NCBI GenBank assembly: GCA_019637155.1
Contig: JAHBWE010000007.1
Span: forward strand, 389,694 to 453,693
Reading direction: 5' to 3'
Length of the DNA stretch: 64,000 nucleotides
DNA from: Labilithrix sp.
GTDB taxonomy: Bacteria > Myxococcota_A > Polyangia > Polyangiales > Polyangiaceae
Both the position numbers and the translations under genes were made by a program. The stretch's first letter is position 1. Every line of letters begins with the position of its first letter. The notes under the pieces were generated by a model, which ran no database searches, was not told where the DNA came from, and saw only the letters and a list, made by a program, of their open reading frames with translations. Positions 1 through 12,428 of the stretch are shown here, piece after piece.

Positions 1-819
<819 letters not shown>

Positions 820-902
820 CGGGAATTGCCTCTCTCTCTAGATACGAATCGAACTTGGTTTCAGGGCGGCGGACGGAGGAGGGAGCCGGAGCTCCCTGCG
901 AC

Positions 903-5036
<4,134 letters not shown>

Positions 5037-5466
5037 CGTTGCTCCTTGTGGCGGCGGTCGGTCGGGAGGGCGCGAACCTCTCGAAGCGAGAGCCTCATCC
5101 GGCCGAGAGGAGGCCGGGATTCGTGCGGCGCGAAGCTAAGAAGAGTGGGACTACGAGAACGGCTGAGAACTTTGGTACGAGAAATGCCCTATGGGCCGAA
5201 TGGGGGCACCTGTCCCTCCACCGGCCCGCGGCGTCAACTAAAAGTCAAAAAGTGCGTTCCAAACGAGGTTTTTGAGGCGTTCTGGCGAGGACGCGGAAGG
5301 TTCAGCCCCACCCCGGCTGAGTCCTAGGCCCGATCCTTGCGATGAGAGCTAGGGGGAACGCTGTCTAGACCAGTGCCCCGCGACAGGCAAGCACAGCAAA
5401 GAAAAAGATTACGGCTGAGCTGTTCCACGCAACTTCCCCGGCGCCCGGCCGACCCTGCGCACCACG
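5037..5466. promoter_or_regulatory. rpoB upstream region, probable promoter/leader
   Basis: A 430-bp gene-free stretch between rpoB and a divergent lipoprotein gene. It contains a locally AT-richer patch around 5235-5275, unlike the surroundings, with a 7-bp inverted repeat (TCAAAAA at 5245-5251, TTTTTGA at 5269-5275). On the minus strand TTGACT (5248-5243) and TTGACG (5237-5232) could act as -35 boxes, but I see no good -10 at the right distance. A second short GC hairpin (CAGCC/GGCTG, 5302-5319) lies further upstream. The long leader and the separation from rplL suggest that rpoBC transcription starts here; this is inference. Confidence 0.4.
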
Positions 5467-6141
5467 ATGAAATCGCTCCTCCTCACTCCCTTCGTCTTCG
5501 TCCTCGCCTGCGGCGGCTCCGCCCCGTCCGTCCCTCCGCCGCCGCCCCCCACGACGACCGCCGAGGTCTCGAGTCCTCAACCAAAGGCCGCCGAACCGCC
5601 GCCGGTCGCACCGGAGGAGGCCGCGAAGCCGGCCGATCCGTTCGCGGCGCTCCCGCCGTCGCTCCCGATGCCGGAGCCGGGCAAGCCGGTGAAGGTGAAG
5701 CGATCGGGCGGCGCGTGGCCGTTCCACAAGTGGACGCGCGCCGAGGTGGTGGTCTCGAACTGGGCGTCGTACGGCCCGGAGACGCGGATGCACGCGTACG
5801 ACGAGGAAGGCTGGAGCCCGTCGGTGAAGTACCGGTCTCCGCTCGACGGCGAGAAGGCGAAGAAGGCCGTCGACCTCGTCATCGCCGAGCGCGGCGAGAT
5901 GCTCGTCTCGAAGTGCCCCGCCCCGCGTCACTCGGTCGTCCTCTTCGACGGCGACGATCCCGTCGCCAGCATCGACGTCTGCTTCACCTGCCACGACGTC
6001 CTCCTGTGGCCCCAGTGGCCCGGCGGCACGCCGACCTTGAAGCAGTACAAGGCGATGGAGAAAGCCAACGCCGAATTCCTCCCCCGCTGGGAAGAGCTCC
6101 TCATCAAGGACCTGAAGCTCCCCCTCTTCGAAGGCCACTGA
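5467..6141 (+). CDS. Putative lipoprotein with one CxxCH motif
   Basis: Not a family I can name. The 224-residue product starts MKSLLLTPFVFVLACGG, a short signal peptide with a lipobox ending at Cys15, then a Pro/Thr-rich linker (about residues 20-60). The folded part carries W-rich segments (GAWPFHKW) and ends with a pair of cysteines in CFTCHDVLLWPQWPGG near residue 180. CxxCH could be a c-type haem site, but a CxxC metal or disulfide pair is as likely. The gene is transcribed away from rpoB and sits inside the insertion that separates rplL from rpoB. Confidence 0.7.
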   Translation: MKSLLLTPFVFVLACGGSAPSVPPPPPPTTTAEVSSPQPKAAEPPPVAPEEAAKPADPFAALPPSLPMPEPGKPVKVKRSGGAWPFHKWTRAEVVVSNWASYGPETRMHAYDEEGWSPSVKYRSPLDGEKAKKAVDLVIAERGEMLVSKCPAPRHSVVLFDGDDPVASIDVCFTCHDVLLWPQWPGGTPTLKQYKAMEKANAEFLPRWEELLIKDLKLPLFEGH

Positions 6142-6153
6142 CACGCCCGCAAA

Positions 6154-6168
6154 CATGTAATATACATG
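6154..6168. repeat. 15-bp palindrome, possible operator
   Basis: CATGTA-ATA-TACATG, a perfect 6-bp inverted repeat with a 3-bp centre, 12 bp after the stop of the preceding lipoprotein gene. It is very AT-rich for this genome. It is too short and lacks a T-run, so it is not a good terminator; a protein-binding site is possible. The following ~200 bp up to 6375 holds no gene that I can support. Confidence 0.3.
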
Positions 6169-6375
6169 CACATTTCTTTGCACGACTCGCCAGCCCACCG
6201 CTACGCCTTCGGTATGCGGCGTCGCGAGGATCCGCCTTTCGCTCCGCCTCGCGCCCGCACCCCAGCCCACGCCCCATCCCCGAGCCCACAACCCCGCGCT
6301 CCACCGCGCCCACACGGCCCGCGCGCTCGCGAGCGCTCGCATGCCCCGGCGATCCGCGACGGCGCGGATCGACGG

Positions 6376-6648
6376 TCAGTGAAGGGCGTCGGCCTTGGTG
6401 CGGCGGCCGAGGGTCTCGAGCGGCTGCGGGATGCCGGCGTCGGCGAACATCTCGGCGACGAGCTGGAGGCAGATGCTGATCGCCTGCATCGACTCCGGGC
6501 TCTCCTTCATCGCCGCCGCGCCGTTCGACCACTCCTCGAAGTGGTCGAGGATCGTGGTCTGTTGCTCGGTGCAGAGCGCCGCGAGCTTGTCCGCGTCGCC
6601 CATCAGGACCGCGCGACACAGACCCCGAAGCACGTCTTCAGGCTTCAT
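6376..6648 (-). CDS. Hypothetical protein, 90 aa
   Basis: Small acidic, largely helical protein starting MKPEDVLRGLCRAVLMGDAD, with two internal Cys and no signal peptide or membrane segment. No family recognised. It starts 13 bp after the stop of the lipoprotein gene at 6662-7306 on the same strand, so the two are probably one transcript. Codon use matches the neighbours, and the frame is uninterrupted with a plausible ATG. Confidence 0.6.
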   Translation of the reverse strand: MKPEDVLRGLCRAVLMGDADKLAALCTEQQTTILDHFEEWSNGAAAMKESPESMQAISICLQLVAEMFADAGIPQPLETLGRRTKADALH

Positions 6649-6661
6649 CGCTCGGAAAGGC

Positions 6662-7306
6662 TCAGCGCGCGAGGACGGCGACCGCCATGTCCTCGTGCCA
6701 GCGCCAGCGGCCTTCGGTGACGACCTTGCGCTCCCACTTCGTGATGCGGCTCGCGTCCTCGACGAGGAGCTCGTCGCCGAGATCGCCCGCGCCGGGGAGC
6801 ACGATCTTCGTCGGGCCGTTGCGGAGCTGGCGGTACGTGTACCGATCGAAGCTGCCCGCGAGGCCGGTGCCGTTCTGCGGGATCTGCCACTCCGTGAGCG
6901 AGTCCGCGTCGGTGACGAGGCTCGGCGAGCCGGTGCGCGCGCCGAAGGTGACGGAGAGGCCCGCGCTCCGCGCCGCGATTGCCTCGAGCGACGCGTCGGC
7001 CACCGCGCTCGCGCCGTGCATCTTCGTGCAGCGGTACGTCTGGCTGATGACGAGCGCGCAATTCGCGCCGGACGAACGAAGATCCGCGAGGCGATCGGCC
7101 GCGTCGGACATGCGCATGTCGACGACGTCGACGGTGAGGCGGCCGAGCGGCTTCACCTCGCCCTCGAAGTAGTACGTCCCGTCGAGCGCGATCGGCGCGC
7201 TGCCGATCGCGAGCTCGTCCCCCGCGACGTCGGCCTCGGTGGCGGCGTCGGCGGAGCAGCCGGCGAGCGAAGCGAGGGCGAGGACGAAGAGCGGGGTGAG
7301 CTTCAT
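6662..7306 (-). CDS. Putative lipoprotein
   Basis: 214 residues. I chose the internal ATG at 7306 because it begins MKLTPLFVLALASLAGC, a compact lipoprotein signal peptide with a clean LAGC lipobox; the frame extends upstream but that part looks like non-coding translation. The mature part (ELAIGSAPIALDGTYYFEGE onward) looks beta-rich and secreted, with a Cys pair in the middle (NCALVISQTYRC). No family recognised. It lies between rplL and rpoB, probably in an operon with the 90-aa gene downstream. Confidence 0.65.
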   Translation of the reverse strand: MKLTPLFVLALASLAGCSADAATEADVAGDELAIGSAPIALDGTYYFEGEVKPLGRLTVDVVDMRMSDAADRLADLRSSGANCALVISQTYRCTKMHGASAVADASLEAIAARSAGLSVTFGARTGSPSLVTDADSLTEWQIPQNGTGLAGSFDRYTYRQLRNGPTKIVLPGAGDLGDELLVEDASRITKWERKVVTEGRWRWHEDMAVAVLAR

Positions 7307-7394
7307 GCGCTCGCGGTACCGCATCGAAGGAAGGACGCAAAGCGGCAAGGTGCCCCGCGACCTCGATTTCACATCGCGCGATCGACGCGTGCGC

Positions 7395-8171
7395 TCAGGA
7401 GTGAGGCTCGACGACGGGCACGACCCGATCGAAGCGACCGGCCTCGAGGTCGTCGAGCCGGATGAAGACATAGAGCCGGTCTTCGCCTCCCGCGGTGAGG
7501 CCGATCTCGTCGTCGCCGTCGATCTGCCAGAGCATCCGCCAGCTCGTGAGCCCGCGAATGATCTCGACCACGTCGACGCCCTTCGCCTCGGCCTCGCGCA
7601 GCTCCTTCAGCGAGCCCCCGAGCCCGTGCCTCTTCAGCTCGAACATCGCGGCCCAGTAGAGCCACGTCCCCGTCTGCGGTGACTGCCCCCAGAACATTCG
7701 ATTCACGCAGCGGCCGTGGACCTCGGCCTCGCGCTCGGCTCGTCGGTCGACGCGCTCGACGAGCTCCGGGATCAACCGACGCCCGCGCGCCGGTGCCCCC
7801 GTCGCCGTGAGGTCGCGCCGGAGCTGCACCCGCGTCTCGACCACGTCCGTGAAGAGGGTCAACGTGCCTTCCGAGGGAAGAGGGACCTCGCCGCGATGGA
7901 CGTCCGCCAGCTCCGCGAGATCGAGGTGCGCCGCGAGCTCGTAGCCGTCCGGTGCTCCCGCGAGGGCGGGACCCGCGAGCCGCGAGCCGGGGCCGCTCTC
8001 GAGCGTCTCGACGGGTCCGACGCGGAAGCGCAGGTGCGGTATGTTCTCCCAGCGCTCGGGCGGACAGACGTCTTCGAAAGAGAACCCCTCGAAGATCTCG
8101 TTCGCCCGGCTCGTGTTGACCCAGAATGGGTTTTTCACCCGCCGTACGAAGTCGTCGATGCGGTTCGGCAC
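7395..8171 (-). CDS. YwqG/DUF1963-family protein
   Basis: 258 residues from a GTG at 8171 (product starts MPNRIDDFVRRVKN); no ATG is available and there is no strong ribosome binding site, so the start is uncertain. The C-terminal half matches what I know of DUF1963 (YwqG): an ELAAHLDLAEL-type strand after the N-terminal region, and near the end DDEIGLTAGGEDRLYVFIRL with the DDLEAGRFDRV tail. These proteins are cytoplasmic with no established role. It lies just downstream of rplL on the same strand, the first gene of the rplL-rpoB insertion. Confidence 0.65.
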   Translation of the reverse strand: MPNRIDDFVRRVKNPFWVNTSRANEIFEGFSFEDVCPPERWENIPHLRFRVGPVETLESGPGSRLAGPALAGAPDGYELAAHLDLAELADVHRGEVPLPSEGTLTLFTDVVETRVQLRRDLTATGAPARGRRLIPELVERVDRRAEREAEVHGRCVNRMFWGQSPQTGTWLYWAAMFELKRHGLGGSLKELREAEAKGVDVVEIIRGLTSWRMLWQIDGDDEIGLTAGGEDRLYVFIRLDDLEAGRFDRVVPVVEPHS

Positions 8172-8356
8172 CGCGACAGGATACGAGGACTCAGGGACGG
8201 ACGAGAGCGCACGCGTTGTTTCGGCAAACAGCGGCCGAATGCATGCATAGCAAGAGGCAACCGCGCGTCGGTGGCGCGCCTGGCTCGGCGCACGCGTTCT
8301 TCGTCGCCGCCCATGCGGCCGCAGACGCCATCCACAGCTCGGCGCGCAAGCAGCGT

Positions 8357-8400
8357 AAAAGCCGACGGGCCCCGCCCGCCGAAGCGTGCGAGACCCGTCA
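8357..8400 (-). terminator. Possible terminator after rplL
   Basis: Read on the minus strand after the rplL stop, a GC-rich stem (GACGGG ... CCCGTC, with further G/C pairing inside) is followed by GGCTTTTA. Together with the gene change after rplL this suggests that the ribosomal operon ends here rather than running into rpoB. The stem is long-looped, so the call is tentative. Confidence 0.35.
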
Positions 8401-8424
8401 GGTGCTCGTGAGAGCGAAGGTGAT

Positions 8425-8814
8425 TTACTTGAGCTCGACCTTCGCGCCGGCCTCTTCGAGCTTCTTCTTGAAGTCGTCGGCCTCCGCCTTCGAGACGCCT
8501 TCCTTGAGGTCCTTGGGCGCGCCCTCGACGAGGTCCTTCGCCTCCTTGAGGCCGAGGCCCGTGATCTCGCGGACGACCTTGATGACGTTGATCTTGTTTG
8601 CGCCGGCTTCCTTGAGCGAGACGGTGAACTCCGTCTTCTCCTCCGCCGGAGCCGCCGCCGCACCGCCGCCGCCGGCGACCGCCGGACCCGCGACCGCGAC
8701 CGGAGCCGCCTTGACGCCCCACTTGTCCTCGAGGGTCTTGATCAGCTCCGCGATCTGGATGACCGGGAGGTTAGAGAGGTAGTCGACGACCTGGTCCTTG
8801 GTGAGATCTGCCAT
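8425..8814 (-). CDS. rplL: 50S ribosomal protein L7/L12
   Basis: 129 residues, usual length. The N-terminal dimerisation domain (MADLTKDQVVDYLSNLPVIQ), an Ala/Gly/Pro hinge (residues 36-58) and the C-terminal factor-binding domain (KTEFTVSLKEAGANKINVIK, then GLGLKEAKDLVEGAPK) are all present. It forms the ribosomal stalk with L10 and recruits translation factors. It is the last ribosomal gene of the cluster; rpoB does not follow directly. Confidence 0.98.
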   Translation of the reverse strand: MADLTKDQVVDYLSNLPVIQIAELIKTLEDKWGVKAAPVAVAGPAVAGGGGAAAAPAEEKTEFTVSLKEAGANKINVIKVVREITGLGLKEAKDLVEGAPKDLKEGVSKAEADDFKKKLEEAGAKVELK

Positions 8815-8876
8815 TTGAATTCTCCGTTATCGAAACTTGTTGGCCTGCTCGTGAGCAGGAAAAAACTTGGTTGGGT

Positions 8877-9431
8877 TCAGCCGCCCGTCGCCTCGCGCTC
8901 TTTGGCGGCGAGGAGGTAGACGAAGTTCTGCGCGGGTGCGTTGAGGAGCATGACGAGCTGCTGGAGCGGCGCCTGGAAGGTGGCGAGGAGCTGAGCGCGG
9001 AGCTCGTCCTTGCCGGGCATGTTCGCGAGCTGGCTCTCGACCGCCTTGCCGTCGAGCACCGAGCCCTCGATGAGGCCCGCCTTCACCTTGAGCTTCTCGC
9101 CCGCCTCGCCCTCGTCCTTCTTGAAGGCCTTGACGACCTTGGCGGCCGCCGACGGATCCTCGTAGCTCCACGCGATGCCGGTCATGCCGACGAGCACGTC
9201 GTCGAGCTTGCCGCTGTAGGACGAGTCCTTCAGCGCCTGCTTGAGGAGCGTGTTCTTGACGACCTTGTACTCGACGCCCGACTTGCGGAAGGCGGCGCGC
9301 AGCTTGGTCACCTGCTCGACGTTCATGCCCTTGTAGTCGACGAGGACGACCGAGGTCGCCTTGTCGAACTTGCCTTTGACGTCGCCGATGAGGGCGTTCT
9401 TCCCGTCGCGGGTCGAAGATGCAGCGGCCAT
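8877..9431 (-). CDS. rplJ: 50S ribosomal protein L10
   Basis: 184 residues. The N-terminal RNA-binding domain (VVLVDYKGMNVEQVTKLRAA, then GVEYKVVKNTLLKQAL) and the C-terminal helix that carries L7/L12 dimers are recognisable. The ATG at 9431 lies 2 bp after the rplA stop, so the long L10 autoregulatory leader found between rplA and rplJ in many bacteria cannot fit here. rplL follows after 62 bp. Confidence 0.97.
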   Translation of the reverse strand: MAAASSTRDGKNALIGDVKGKFDKATSVVLVDYKGMNVEQVTKLRAAFRKSGVEYKVVKNTLLKQALKDSSYSGKLDDVLVGMTGIAWSYEDPSAAAKVVKAFKKDEGEAGEKLKVKAGLIEGSVLDGKAVESQLANMPGKDELRAQLLATFQAPLQQLVMLLNAPAQNFVYLLAAKEREATGG

Positions 9432-9433
9432 GA

Positions 9434-10144
9434 TCAGGCCTCCTCGGTGCCGCCGACGAACTGCGCCGGGTCGATCTTGACGCCGGGGCCCATCGTCGAG
9501 CTGATCGTGATGCTACGGACGTACGTGCCCTTCGCGGTGGAGGGCTTCGCACGGACGAGCGCCTGGATGAGCGCCTTCGCGTTGTCCGCGAGCGCGTTGT
9601 CGGCGAAGGAGACCTTGCCGATGCGGGCGTGGACGATGCCAGCCTTCTCGACGCGGTACTCGATCTTGCCGCCCTTCGCTTCGCGCACGGCGTTGCCGAT
9701 GTCGAAGGTGACCGTGCCGACCTTCGGGTTCGGCATCAGGCCGCGAGGACCGAGGACGCGACCGAGCTTACCGACGGCGCCCATCATGTCGGGCGTCGCG
9801 ATCACGCGATCGAAATCCATGAATCCTTCGCTCACCTTCGCGACCATGTCGTCGCTGCCGGCGAAGTCGGCGCCGGCCTCACGGGCCTCGCGCTCCTTCT
9901 CGCCCTTGGCGAAGACGAGCACACGCACCGTCTGACCGGTGCCGTGCGGGAGGACCAGCGCGCCGCGGACCATCTGGTCCGCGTGCTTGGGGTTGACGCC
10001 CAAGCGGACGGCGAGGTCCACCGTCTCGTCGAATTTGGCGAATTTCGCTTTCTTTACGAGAGCGCACGCCTCTTCGACCGTGTATTTGCGCGTGCGATCG
10101 ACTTCCTTGTCGACCTTCGCGCGGTTCTTGGACAACTTCGGCAA
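9434..10144 (-). CDS. rplA: 50S ribosomal protein L1
   Basis: Chosen start is TTG at 10144: it follows a perfect AGGAGG (10155-10150) by 5 nt and gives a 236-residue protein starting MPKLSKNRAKVDKEVD, matching the length of L1 (E. coli 234); the upstream in-frame ATG would add an unlikely Arg-rich tail. The L1 signature GPRGLMPNPKVGTV and the FDETVDLAVRLGV block are intact. L1 binds 23S rRNA at the stalk base and represses its own operon. Lies between rplK and rplJ in the usual order. Confidence 0.96.
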   Translation of the reverse strand: MPKLSKNRAKVDKEVDRTRKYTVEEACALVKKAKFAKFDETVDLAVRLGVNPKHADQMVRGALVLPHGTGQTVRVLVFAKGEKEREAREAGADFAGSDDMVAKVSEGFMDFDRVIATPDMMGAVGKLGRVLGPRGLMPNPKVGTVTFDIGNAVREAKGGKIEYRVEKAGIVHARIGKVSFADNALADNAKALIQALVRAKPSTAKGTYVRSITISSTMGPGVKIDPAQFVGGTEEA

Positions 10145-10272
10145 ACGTGCCTCCTTTTTCGACCCTTTGACTCGGGCCTCCCACCGGGTCCACGCGTCGG
10201 CGCGGGCGGTGGTTCGAGAGGTTCTCAACGAAGACGCGAGGACCATTCCTCGCGGCTGGAGCTTTCAGGCCT

Positions 10273-10713
10273 TCAGGCGACGACGTCGATCCCCATCGAG
10301 CGCGCGGTGCCACGGACGATGCGCACGGCGGCTTCGATGTCCGTGCAGTTCATGTCCTGGATCTTCTGCGCCGCGAGCTCGCGGACCTGCTTCTCGGTGA
10401 CCTGACCGACCTTCGTCTTGTTCGGCTCCTTCGAGCCCGCGCCCGGCTTCTTGCCGGTCGGGAGGCCGGCGGCCTTCTTGAGGAGCACGCTGACGGGCGG
10501 CGTCTTGAGGATGAAGGAGAAGCTGCGGTCCGAGTAGACCGTGATCACCACGGGGATGATCATGTCGCCGCCCTGGGTCTTGGCGTTGAACTCCTTGCAG
10601 AAGCCCATGATGTTGACGCCGTGCTGACCGAGCGCGGGGCCGACCGGGGGGGCAGGGTTCGCCTTGCCCGCGGGGAGCTGCAGCTTGATGTAACCGGTGA
10701 TCTTCTTTGCCAT
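10273..10713 (-). CDS. rplK: 50S ribosomal protein L11
   Basis: 146 residues, starting MAKKITGYIKLQLPAGKANP with the conserved PPVGPALGQHGVNIMGFC loop that binds 23S rRNA and, in many bacteria, thiostrepton-type drugs. I used the internal ATG at 10713, preceded by GGAGCAAGAG, rather than an upstream one. The C-terminal CTDIEAAVRIVRGTARSMGI is typical. rplA follows after 128 bp. Confidence 0.98.
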   Translation of the reverse strand: MAKKITGYIKLQLPAGKANPAPPVGPALGQHGVNIMGFCKEFNAKTQGGDMIIPVVITVYSDRSFSFILKTPPVSVLLKKAAGLPTGKKPGAGSKEPNKTKVGQVTEKQVRELAAQKIQDMNCTDIEAAVRIVRGTARSMGIDVVA

Positions 10714-10810
10714 GACTCTCTTGCTCCTACGGGGATCGACCAGGGCTCGGAGAGCCGGCGGGCCGTAGTGATGTCGCTTTGAAGCTGGGGGGCGGCTTAT
10801 TAGGACAGAA

Positions 10811-11662
10811 CTACTCGCCACGCAAGGTCAGCAGCGCGATCTCGGGCGGAACCCCGAACCTTACCGGGTAGATGCTGGTCCCGACCCCCGTGGTCACGAA
10901 GAGATGGCGGCCCTCCTCGACCACGTGGCCGCCGGCGTAGCGCTGCCCGTAGTCGGACGGGATGACCGGGTGGCCGAGGAACGGGACCCAGACCTGACCG
11001 CCGTGGGTGTGGCCGGCGAGCGTGATCGAGGGCCGCGCGCCGACGTCGAAGCGGAAGATGTCGGGCTCGTGGACGAGCGCGATGACGGGGCCCGCGGGCG
11101 CGCGCGCGAAGGTCGCGTCCGGCTCGGGGCTCCGCGTCATCGTGTCGGCGAGGCCGGCGACGGTGACCGGCCGGCCTTCGTGGACGAACGTGCGGACCTC
11201 GTTCTCGAGGACGACGATACCCTCCGCCTCGAACGCGCGGCGGACGCGCGCCCCGTCGTTCCACCAGTCGTGGTTGCCGAGGACCGCGATCGTCCCGTGG
11301 CGCGAGCGGAGGCCGGCGAGGCCCTGCGCGATCGCCTCCGGCGGCGTCTTCGTCCCGAGCTTCACGCCGTCGATCATGTAGTCGCCGGCGAGCAGGACGA
11401 CGTCCGGCTGCGTCGCGTTCACCGCCTCGACGAGCACGGGGAGCCGATCGGCGCCCCAGTGCGGCGAGCCGACGTGAAGATCGGAGACGAGCGCGACGCG
11501 GAGCGGCGCTTGCTCGCGCGGCCAGCCGGGGAGCGCGAGATCGTGCGCGTGCACGACGAGCCGCCGCGGCTCGACGAGGAAGGCCCAGATCGCGGCGAAG
11601 GACCCGAGCACGAAGACGCCGGCGACGACGCGCTTCGTCCACGTCTTGGCGCGCGGGGACAT
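10811..11662 (-). CDS. Membrane-anchored metallophosphoesterase
   Basis: 283 residues. After a basic N-terminus and one membrane segment (VVAGVFVLGSFAAIWAFLV, about residues 10-28) comes a calcineurin-like phosphoesterase domain: VALVSDLHVGSPHWG, LLAGDYM, GNHDWW, LVHEPD and GHTHGGQV supply the DxH, GDxx, GNHD and GHxH metal ligands. This is the YkuE/YpbG-like group that may act on phospholipids or nucleotides at the membrane. The ATG at 11662 overlaps the stop of an upstream small frame (TGATG), so translation is coupled. It sits between nusG and rplK, not a standard position. Confidence 0.85.
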   Translation of the reverse strand: MSPRAKTWTKRVVAGVFVLGSFAAIWAFLVEPRRLVVHAHDLALPGWPREQAPLRVALVSDLHVGSPHWGADRLPVLVEAVNATQPDVVLLAGDYMIDGVKLGTKTPPEAIAQGLAGLRSRHGTIAVLGNHDWWNDGARVRRAFEAEGIVVLENEVRTFVHEGRPVTVAGLADTMTRSPEPDATFARAPAGPVIALVHEPDIFRFDVGARPSITLAGHTHGGQVWVPFLGHPVIPSDYGQRYAGGHVVEEGRHLFVTTGVGTSIYPVRFGVPPEIALLTLRGE

Positions 11663-11877
11663 CAGAGCTTCTCGCGGCCGAGGAGCTCGAGCGTGCGGTC
11701 CGCGACCTGACACAAGAGCTGGTTGCACGGCTCGCACCCGCCGCCGCAACAGCGCGGATAGCCCTCGCGACCGGTGCGCAGGAGCGGCCGCACACAGTCG
11801 CGATACCACTCCTGCAAGCCGAGCTCGTCGCTCGCTTGCTTCAGCGCGGCGTCTATCTGTTCTCGCGCTGGTTCCAG
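11662..11877 (-). CDS. Small Cys-rich protein (CCxxxCxxC)
   Basis: An open frame of up to ~71 codons between the nusG stop and the metallophosphoesterase. Its C-terminal part reads GYPRCCGGGCEPCNQLLCQV, close to the CCGxGCxxC motif of the short oxidoreductase-like domain family. There is no ATG or GTG in frame; CTG at 11877 or TTG at 11814 are the only candidates, so the start is uncertain. Its TGA overlaps the ATG of the phosphoesterase by one base, which argues that it is translated. Could be a small metal-binding or redox protein. Confidence 0.5.
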   Translation of the reverse strand: MEPAREQIDAALKQASDELGLQEWYRDCVRPLLRTGREGYPRCCGGGCEPCNQLLCQVADRTLELLGREKL

Positions 11878-11879
11878 AC

Positions 11880-12413
11880 TTACGCGCGCTTCTCGACCTG
11901 GGAGAAGTCGAGCTCGACCGGCGTGGCGCGGCCGAAGATCGAGACCTTCACCTTGAGCTTCTGCTTGTCGGGCTTCACTTCCTCGACCGTGCCGGAGAAG
12001 TTCGCGAACGCGCCGTCGATGACGCGGATCTCGTCGCCCACGTCGAAGTTCACGCGCGGCTTCGGCTTCACCGCGCCCTCGACCGTGCGGCGGCGCTGGT
12101 CCTCGATCTCCTGCGGACGCACCTCTTGCGGGCGCTGGTTGCCGATGAAGCCGGTGACCTTCGGCGTGTCCTTCACGAGGTGCCAGGCCTCCTCGCTCAT
12201 GTCCATCTCGACGAAGATGTAGCCGGGGAGGCTCGTCTTCTGACGGATGCGCTGCTTACCGTTCGCGCGCGTCTCCTGGACCGTCTCGGTCGGGATGAGC
12301 ACCTCGCCGAAGAAGGCCTCCTTGTTGTGCTCCTTGATGCGCTGGAGCAGGGCCTCTTTGACCTTGTTCTCGTACCCCGAGTAGGTCTGGATGACGTACC
12401 ACTTCTTGGCCAT
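11880..12413 (-). CDS. nusG: Transcription antitermination protein NusG
   Basis: 177 residues with the NGN domain (WYVIQTYSGYENKVKEAL at the start, LPGYIFVEMDMSEEAWHLV) and the C-terminal KOW domain (VGDEIRVIDGAFANFSGTV). NusG bridges RNA polymerase to Rho or to the ribosome. It lies 15 bp downstream of secE, the standard secE-nusG pair, with rplKA following after the inserted metallophosphoesterase unit. Confidence 0.98.
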   Translation of the reverse strand: MAKKWYVIQTYSGYENKVKEALLQRIKEHNKEAFFGEVLIPTETVQETRANGKQRIRQKTSLPGYIFVEMDMSEEAWHLVKDTPKVTGFIGNQRPQEVRPQEIEDQRRRTVEGAVKPKPRVNFDVGDEIRVIDGAFANFSGTVEEVKPDKQKLKVKVSIFGRATPVELDFSQVEKRA

Positions 12414-12428
12414 GGCTATTTCTCGGAT

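Noticed and set aside
5930..6000. Cytochrome c function for the lipoprotein at 5467 from its CFTCH
   Set aside because: A single CxxCH with no second haem ligand region or cytochrome fold; CxxC pairs are common in such lipoproteins.
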